The notes below the pieces were generated by a model, which was not told the DNA's origin, ran no database searches, and was given only the letters and a program-made list of their open reading frames with translations. From Capsicum annuum (taxonomy: Eukaryota; Streptophyta; Magnoliopsida; Solanales; Solanaceae), in contig NC_061115.1 of the NCBI RefSeq assembly GCF_002878395.1, positions 90,517,955 to 90,581,954 of the forward strand: a stretch of DNA of 64,000 nucleotides. The letters run 5' to 3'. Position 1 is the first letter of the stretch. Each line of letters begins with the position of its first letter. Made by a program: the position numbers and the translations under genes. This document shows, piece after piece, positions 57,396-64,000 of this stretch.

Positions 57396-58093
57396 CACAG
57401 ACTACTAGTGAACCAGCTCCTGTACCCCATCCCGCCCCTGCTCAGGGCCCTTTATCTAGCACTGCTGGCGGTTAGCACCAAAATAGATTCTATACCTCAC
57501 CATCTCATCAGGAGTAGGAGGACTCTACTGATATTGTTACTGGTATGCTCCGTACCTTTTTCCTTGATATTTATGTGTTGTTGGACGGGTCAAGTTTATC
57601 TTATGTGACCCAACTTGTAGCTGTGAATTTCAAAATAAGTCCCGAAAGGATTGCTGAGCCTTTCTTAGTTTCCACACCTATAGGGGAGTCAACTATTGCT
57701 AAGCAAGTGTATAAACATTGTCCTATTACTATTCTTCATAGAGTCATATTTGTTGATTTGATAGAGTTAGATATGGTGGATTTTGACCTTTTTATCGGTA
57801 TGGATTGGCTTCATTCTTATTATGCATCTACAGACTATAGTACCTATATGGTCAAGTATCAGTTTCCTAATGAACCAATTTTTGAGTGGTCCAAGAGTTC
57901 GGTATCTCCCAAGAGTTATTTTATCTCTTATCTCAAGGCCAAAAAGCTAATATCCAAAGGTTGCATTTATCACCTAGTTATAGTCAAAGACACTAAGTCT
58001 GATGCTCCAACTATTCAGTCATGCAGCATTGTTAATAAGTTTTTTGATGTTTTTTGGAAGATCTCCCAAGGGTACCTTATGATAGAGAGATAG
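57396..58093 (+). pseudogene. Element F protease
   Basis: A Pro-rich linker leads to a long open frame (57545-58093). The active-site region reads LLDGSSLSYVT (57578-57610): the catalytic Asp (57584-57586) is present, but the residue between Asp and Gly found in D-P-G or D-S-G is missing, a 3-bp deletion. The later FIGMDWLHSYYA motif is intact (about 57790-57830). The frame then passes the ISKGC-YHLV segment and shifts before RT. Confidence 0.7.
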
Positions 58094-58900
58094 AATTTAG
58101 GATTGACCTTCTTCCCGACACTCAGCCTAATTCTATTCTGCCATATCATATGGCACGTAAAGACCTTAAGGAGTTTAAAGAGCAAGTCAAAGATCTTTTA
58201 GATAAAGGTTTCATAAGACTCAGTATTTCTCCTTGGGGCGCACCTATTCTATTCGTGCAAAAGAAAGATGGTTCATTACGTATGTGCATTGACTATCATC
58301 AGCTTAACAAGGTCACAGTAAAAAATAAGTATCCTCTTCTAAGAATTAATGACCTATTTGATCAGTTGCAAGGTGAAAGTTATTTCTCTAAGATAGACCT
58401 TAGATCTGGCTATCATCAGCTTAAAGTGAGGGAATGTGATATTCCAAAGACAACCTTCTGAACCCGCTATGGTTACTTTGAGTTTCTAGTCATGTCTTTC
58501 GGGCTAACCAGGGCCCTAACAGCCTTTATTGACCTCATAAATTGAGTGTTCAAGCAATATATCGATATGTTTGTCATTATTTTCACAAATGAGATCTTTG
58601 TGTACTCCCATTATGAGAATGACCATGCAGATCATCTTAAAATTGTCTTGCAAACTCTTAGAGATCATTAGTTGTTTGCCAAATTCAACAAGTGTGTATT
58701 TTGGCTAAGATCAGTAGCTTTTCTGGGTCATTTCATTTCAGTCGAAGGCATTATAGTTGATCCCCAAAAGACAGAAGCTATAAGAAATTAGCCTAGACCT
58801 ATTTCCTCGTCTGACATTAGAAGTTTCTTGGGTCTGGTGGGCTACTACAGCCATTGTGTTGAGGTTTCTCTTCTATTGTGTCTCCCATGACCCAATTGAC
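58054..58900 (+). pseudogene. Element F reverse transcriptase (decayed)
   Basis: An open stretch (58054-58461) carries [56 protein letters not shown] and [13 protein letters not shown], all typical of Ty3/gypsy RT; the first catalytic Asp (in KIDLRSG) is kept. After a stop the palm motif appears as F-T-N-E (58582-58593) in place of F-I-D-D, so both other catalytic Asp residues are gone. VAFLGHFIS and SFLGLVGYY (about 58720-58850) mark the thumb. The enzyme copied element RNA into DNA; this copy is inactive. Confidence 0.8.
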
Positions 58901-58955
58901 CCAAAAGAAAGTTAAGTTCCAGTTGTCAGATTCCTGTAAGAAGATTTTTTAGGAG

Positions 58956-59640
58956 TTGAAGACTCGATTTACTTCAACCCCTGTGTTGACTTTTCCTGAT
59001 GGAACATATAGTTTTGTGGTGTATTATGATGCCTTTAGAGTTGGTTTAGGTTGTGTGTTGATGCAAAGAGGTAACGCTATAGCCTATGCCTCTAGACAGT
59101 TGAAGCCGCATAAAAAGAATTACCTAACCCATGATCTTGAATGAGCTACTGTGGTCTACACTTTGATAATCTGAAGACACTATTTGTATGGTATCCATGT
59201 TGATATGTTTACTGATCATAAGAGCCTTCAATATCTATTTACCCAGAGGGATTTGAATCTTAGGCAGATAAGGTGGTTAGAGTTGTTAAAAGACTATTAT
59301 ATAAGTGTGTTGTAACACTTGGGCAAGGCCAATGTAGTGGCAGATGCCCTTAGCAGGTTGTCCATGGGTAGTGTTACTTATATGGAAGAAGATAAGAAAG
59401 AGTTAGCTCGTGATATACACCGTCTGGCTAGATTTGGTGTAGGTTTCTTGATTCAGCTGAGGGAAGTACTTTGGTGCAGAGTAGTTTCGAATCCTCTTTA
59501 GTTTCGGAAATGAAGAAGAAGCAAGACAGAGATCCCAGTTTAGTTAGACTGAAGGAGTCAGTTAAGGACTAAAAGGTAGAGGTTTTCTTCCATGGGGGAG
59601 ATGGCACGGTAGATTGTGTATTCCGTTTGTTGATGATTTA
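58956..59640 (+). pseudogene. Element F RNase H and connection to integrase
   Basis: RNase H shows [19 protein letters not shown] (59015-59070), [16 protein letters not shown] (59124-59144), [11 protein letters not shown] (about 59210) and, after a stop, GKANVVADALSRL (59322-59360). These include the expected acidic catalytic positions. Stops at 59143 and 59312. A spacer of about 280 bp leads into integrase. Confidence 0.75.
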
Positions 59641-60450
59641 AGGTAGAGGATTATGGCTGAAGCGCATGGCGTGTGATATTTTATTCATTCCGGTGCTACC
59701 AAGATATACCGCGACTTGCGGGAAATCTAAAATCGTTGAGTTTGTAGCAAAGTATGCAATGTACCAACAGTTTAAGGTAGAACACCAAAGACCTAGTGGT
59801 GTGATGCAAGAGTTTGGTATACCTACTTGGAAGTGGGAATAGGTGAATATGGTTTTTGTGAATGGTTTACCTCTTTTGCGTCGTCATCGTGATTCTATGT
59901 GGGTTGTTGTAGATAGGCTGACTAAGTCGGCGTATTTTTTGCTTGTGCATACATCTTATACAGATTTGGAGAGAATTTCAGAAGGGTCTTGGTACCCAAG
60001 TTTATTTGAGTTTCGCTTTTTATCTGCAGACAGATGGTTAGACTAAGAGGGCCATTCAGATTCTAGAAGATATGTTGAGGACATATGCTTATGACTTCAA
60101 AAGTAGTTGGGACAAGCATTTTCCATTGATAGAGTTTGCTTATAACAATAGTTTCCATGCTAGCATCGAATGGCATCATTTGAGGCTTTGTATGGTAGAA
60201 GATGTAGATTACCCATAGGTTGGTTTGAAGTGGGTGAAGCTGCAGTGTTGAACCTGATGCAGTATTCGAGGCTATGGAAAAGGTAAAGTTGATTAGAGAA
60301 CGGTTGAAGACAGCTTAGAGTCATCAAAAGTCATATGCCGATGTGAGGAGAAGGTATCTTAAGTTCGAGGTAGGTGATTTAGTGCTCTTAAAGATTTCAC
60401 CCATGAAAGGGGGAAGAAGTTTAGTAAAAAGGAAAAGCTTCGTCCCCGTT
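59641..60450 (+). pseudogene. Element F integrase (decayed, internally deleted)
   Basis: An N-terminal part (about 59660-59790) has HSGATKIYRDL-like and FVAKYAMYQQFKVEHQRPSG text. The core reads WWE/WKWE...VNMVFVNGLPL (59835-59870) and DRLTKSAYFLLVHTSYTD (59911-59964), then jumps to SWYPSLFEFRFLS. The segment with the second catalytic Asp (IISDRG in element B) is deleted, about 110-120 bp near 59970-59985. The end part (60065-60240) keeps YNN-FHA and GRRCR-PIGWFEVGE-like motifs in mixed frames. Confidence 0.75.
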
Positions 60451-60452
60451 AT

Positions 60453-60824
60453 ATGGGCCCCTATAGAGTCTTAAGCCATGTTGGTAAAGTAGCCTATGAA
60501 GTTGAGTTCCCTACAGAATTGTCAGCCGTTCATCCTATTTTTCATGTCTCCAAGCTTAAAAAGCATATTGGTGATTCTGTTGTAGTAGATCCTCTAGAGA
60601 ATGCTGATATTCAAAACAGTCTTTTGTTAGATAATATTTCTTTTGAGATCCTAGATTTTCAGATCCGTAGACTGAGGAACAAAGAAATTCCTTTGGTCAA
60701 AGTTTTGTGGCGGAACCAGTCTGTGGAGGGAGCTACTTGGGAGGCAGAAGCAGACATGCGAGACAAGTACCCGCACCTCTTCTCCATGAGTTCAAATCAA
60801 GACGAAGGTATTATTCTTCCTTAA
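60453..60824 (+). pseudogene. Element F integrase C-terminus and chromodomain
   Basis: A fully open 123-codon stretch. GPYRVLSHVGKVAYEVEFP and HPIFHVSKLKKHIGD are the GPF/Y module; ILDFQIRRLRNKEIPLVKVL followed by WRN and VEGATWEAEADMRDKYPHLF is a well-kept chromodomain (residues about 67-110), including the aromatic and acidic residues of the histone-tail pocket. It is the best-preserved protein segment in the window. The natural stop is at 60822. Confidence 0.85.
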
Positions 60825-61015
60825 TTCAGCCCTTCTAATCTAAAGTTCAGCTATGCATCTATTCTTACATGAGTTCTTGCAATTTTTGAAGTATTCGAGA
60901 GTATATAAAGATTTTAAGCTCGTTTAGCAAATTGCTTCAGTTATGTGACAAATTTTCCTATGTTCTTAGTCTAACTAGCATCATATGAGGATGAACGTTC
61001 CTAAGGGAGACATAT
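60825..61015 (+). other. Element F 3' noncoding region with polypurine tract
   Basis: Noncoding. AAGGGAGACATA (61002-61014) just before the 3' LTR is the plus-strand primer; it has an interrupted purine run compared with element A. Confidence 0.6.
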
Positions 61016-63622
61016 TGTAAAACCCCACAAAAGTTCCCCCATAGTCTGAGCCTTAGAGCGTATCAAGTGAAGTGTAATTTCAGCCCTAAAAGATTGAAAA
61101 GTGACTTCCCAAGTGATTAGTGTGTTAACACTGATTGAATTTTCCTAAAAATGACTTTCAATAGTGTGGTAAATTGAATTAGCTTTCCAACAAGACCAAT
61201 TTCATCCAAATCCGGTATGGGGTGAGAAGTTATAGCCGTTTTACTAAGAGCTATTGGAACCGCCTAGGTACGACGGGTAGGTTGACCGACCATTAAACTT
61301 GCGATGGACCATCGTCCAGACCGTCGCAACCAAGGGATTAACTCCCTCTTCTAGCCCAAGTTCGATGGCCAAGATGACGGACTGTAAAGCTAGCGGCGGG
61401 CCATTGCTAAGACCGTTGTAACTGAGGTAGTGTGGACTTTTTCTAACCAACATATGATGGACAATCCGACAGGCAGTCGAGCTGGCGAAGAACTGTCACT
61501 CCGACCATCACAAATCCCGTTTATTATTTTTAAGTTGTTTTTAAAAGAACTTTTTTTCTTTTCCCCTATTAACACTTAGATATATGCAAAACGAAGCATA
61601 TGACTTCATTATCTCCCAAAACATCTAAAGGATAAGGTTTCTTCCTCAAGAACAAACCCAAAACCCTTATCCAAGAAATTCAAGAACTCATCATAGATTC
61701 TACAAATTAAGATGAGATTCGAGTTATCCAAGTCCAAGGCTTCAAGAACCCTCTCTCAAAGAGTAACAAGAAGAGTTTCAAGTAAGCTTGTTCATCTAGT
61801 TTCACAATCTAAGGTATGTGGGGTTTGAACAAGGATAATTCTTTCATCCTTGTGCCCAAAATTTGTTTTAAATTACAAAGATATATGACTTTTAGAGTTC
61901 TCCTATGAATTAAAGTGTGGGTTCATGCCCAATATCACTATGCATTAGATTTTGAGATTTGCCAATGTTCTAGAAATTAAAGTACATGAGTATGTTGAGA
62001 TTTTAAGACAAATTGATGAACATTCCAGATTTCTATATGATTTGTGTATCCTTATGACATCTAGTATGCATTTTGATGAGTCTTGACTTGAGATTTATTA
62101 TGGGTCATTAAACCCTACTTGAGATTTCAGTTTTTTATGAACTTTTGTGCTATAAGCACCCATGATTTGAGTATTTTGAGATCATAGAGAAAGTTTTGAC
62201 CTCAATGGTCATAGTAGCTTTGAAATCCACTTTACCAAATGAGATTACAGATTTTATAGTTGGGTTCTTATGAACCATGAGATTATTTTAAAGTGGATTT
62301 CCTTGAGATGAGTGTAGCTAACTAAAAAGAGTAGTATTTAGCACTGAGTTGGGTAAGTTACTATAGTTTCATACCCCAGAACTACGTGCCACCACAGGAT
62401 TGATATTTATGGGCCTGAGGCTGAGATAAGGAATCACTGAGTTGAGGTCATACTCCATGGCAAGAGTATGACGCCTCTCCCCAACGTGAGGTTTCTTTCT
62501 TAGGAGGACAAGACGTTGGGCTCCATGTAGCTTACATGGTTTATGTCGGTTAAGAGAACCTCCCTAAAGCTTTGAGATAAATGATTTTCCTAATAGTAAA
62601 GTTTGCAGATATGCTTCCTAAAGTATTTTCCCTTGAGATGAGATGTTTTCCTTAAGAGAAGTTATTTTTTTTCCTTCTAGTAAACAGTAAATAAACATCT
62701 TATGAGTATTTTTCCCTATTAGTAAGAATTTTTTGAAATAGTTTCTTGAAGTAAAATTTTCCCAAGAAGAAAGTAGTTTTCACTACTAGTAAGAGTTATA
62801 TAATTTCGAGTTCCAAGTGTCTTGAGTTAAAAGAGTTCAAAGTTCTTGAGAAATATAGAAGTTTTACTCTCAATGAGATATATGAATGAGTTTAAAGTAT
62901 TGTTTAAAGATTTCTTCAGCCTTCGAGTAATGAGAATAAGAGGAGAGTATAGGTTTTAAAGCTAAAGTATAATGACTCATGAGATTTGTGTTACATGCTT
63001 CATTCTGCATGATTTATGAGCTTATTATGTTAGACTTATTCAAGCTATGTGAGTCATTCATATTTGCATGTATGAATTGATTAAAGAGCATGGAAATTGT
63101 TTTATGTACATGCATATACCCCCATATACTCAATACATTCCTAAGTGTTGATCCACCTATATGTCTATGTGCTATATTATTTTGTAATATAGCTTCAGCT
63201 GCTCAGTCCCATCTCGTCAGTAATTTTTAAGTACCTTTGTCTACATCTCTACCGTGGTGAGTCCTCAAGGTTCGAGGACCTATCTTCAGACATTTCAGTA
63301 TTCTTAGTAGACATATTATTGCTTTTAATTCAGTTTGAGACTGTTGGGGACCTGTCCCAATGGCTCTCTAGTTCAAGAAGTAGTAGAGGCTTTGTCAGAC
63401 TAGTTATCAGATTTCTAGTATGTTGAGATTTCCAGTATTCTGGTCGGTTGACCGAGTATTTTCTTTGCATTACTATCATTTGATGTGACAGTACCAGCGT
63501 TTTGTTTATTTCATCTCGAAATAAGTTCTTATAGATAGTAACAGGCTCAAAGAGTTGGCTTGGGGCTACTTGTAGCCTTAAGCACCGTGTGACGTTCTGG
63601 GAGGAGATTTTGGGGCGTTACT
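61016..63622 (+). repeat. Element F 3' LTR
   Basis: 2607 bp, TGTAAAACCCC to GGGGCGTTACT. Highly similar to the 5' LTR. CG-word cluster at 61255-61510. It keeps the 3' inverted-repeat series in full: CAATAC-N7-GTGTTG with one wobble pair (63131-63150), CTATATTA-N5-TAATATAG (63172-63192), GTCCTC-N7-GAGGAC (63261-63279), GGGACCTGTCCC (63347-63358), GGCTAC-TT-GTAGCC (63564-63577). Confidence 0.85.
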
Positions 63623-63627
63623 AGTAT

Positions 63628-64000
63628 TGCGTCTGACGAATGTGGATTGAATAAGATAGGTCACCTTGATACTTCCTTAGTCTTGTTATGTTAGACTCTT
63701 CGATGTGAACATGATTGTTTTCTCTTATTATTCTCATTGACTCATTATATAAGCTCTAGACTCTTTGATTCAAGGCTAAAGATCTTAAGGATTTCAAGAT
63801 CTTGTAGAAGATTTAAGTTCGGATTTTGCAACTTCTTAAAGACCCTTTGGGAGCCTTTTCAAAGCCTTGAGCAAATTGAAGATAAAGGGAGGGATATCTA
63901 CATCACATAGGCGCCTATTCATTAAGGGAATAGTGGTTTTTACACTTCAAAAAACCACACTCCAAGGGCGCCTCTTCCTAAGCCTCATTAAGGGAAATTT
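63628..64000 (+). repeat. Element G LTR, right piece (runs off the window)
   Basis: Continuation of LTR G after element F. AT-rich, noncoding; contains CATTATATAAGC at about 63742 and two copies of 'cattaaggga' (63920 and 63985) flanking GGGCGCC/GGCGCC words. No LTR end is reached. Confidence 0.5.

Larger units (their letters stand above)
53585..63622 (+). mobile_element. Element F: complete, decayed Tekay/Del-type chromovirus inserted in LTR G
   Basis: 10.0 kb with exact flanks AGTAT (53580-53584 and 63623-63627). LTRs 53585-56107 (2523 bp) and 61016-63622 (2607 bp); primer site, gag, protease, RT, RNase H, integrase, chromodomain and polypurine tract are in canonical order. The frames are longer than in element B, but the catalytic residues of RT and the middle of integrase are lost. 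The last base of the 3' LTR is T instead of A. Confidence 0.9.

Noticed and set aside
1..64000. Host protein-coding gene, tRNA or rRNA gene
   Set aside because: I looked on both strands for conserved exons with splice sites, tRNA A/B boxes with cloverleaf potential and rRNA segments and found nothing I could support.

Overview
This is repeat-rich plant nuclear DNA, AT-rich, with no host gene that I can recognise. Nearly every stretch can be assigned to a decayed LTR retrotransposon or to an integrated plant pararetrovirus (Caulimoviridae-like). The family mix (long-LTR Tekay/Del-type chromoviruses, Athila-like remnants, a Caulimovirid cluster) suggests a eudicot and most probably Solanaceae. 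The species call is inference from sequence style, not a database result.

Left third (1-22.7 kb): a minus-strand Ty3/gypsy gag-protease remnant (1-331 plus 18522-19413) was split by a complete but decayed Tekay-type element B (332-18521, flanks GAATC/TAATC). The 5' LTR of B was in turn split by element A (514-9734, flanks GCCAC/GCCAC), a gag-only element whose LTRs (3.6 kb each) are longer than its 1.96-kb interior. A 5'-truncated minus-strand chromovirus C (LTR 19419-21441, chromodomain and integrase to about 22665) follows.

Middle (22.7-30.5 kb): an Athila-like integrase end is followed by a long interior with a degenerate ORF of the 'putative plant transposon protein' type in the env-like position, then an Athila-like LTR (28523-29526) and a fragment of another LTR family.

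Pararetrovirus cluster (30.5-49.6 kb): four partial copies of one circular-type genome. Unit 1 is on the minus strand; units 2, 3 and 4 are head-to-tail on the plus strand, and unit 1 faces unit 2 across a spacer of about 0.36 kb. The repeat period is about 6.3 kb: tRNA-Met primer site, movement-protein-like ORF, coat protein with a zinc knuckle, an unrecognised region of about 390 codons, a GATA-rich promoter with TATA and AATAAA, and a leader of about 0.75 kb. No protease, reverse transcriptase or RNase H is seen in any copy that spans the place where they are expected. Unit 1 carries an inserted solo LTR (E, 33579-36526).

Right quarter (49.6-64 kb): an LTR (G) interrupts unit 4 at its zinc knuckle, and a complete, decayed Tekay-type element F (53585-63622, flanks AGTAT/AGTAT) sits inside G. 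The order of events that can be read is: pararetrovirus integration, then G and E into it, then F into G. The main observations to check are the polymerase-less pararetrovirus component, a series of covarying hairpins near the 3' ends of the chromovirus LTRs, and clusters of CG-containing words placed just upstream of LTR promoters in several families.
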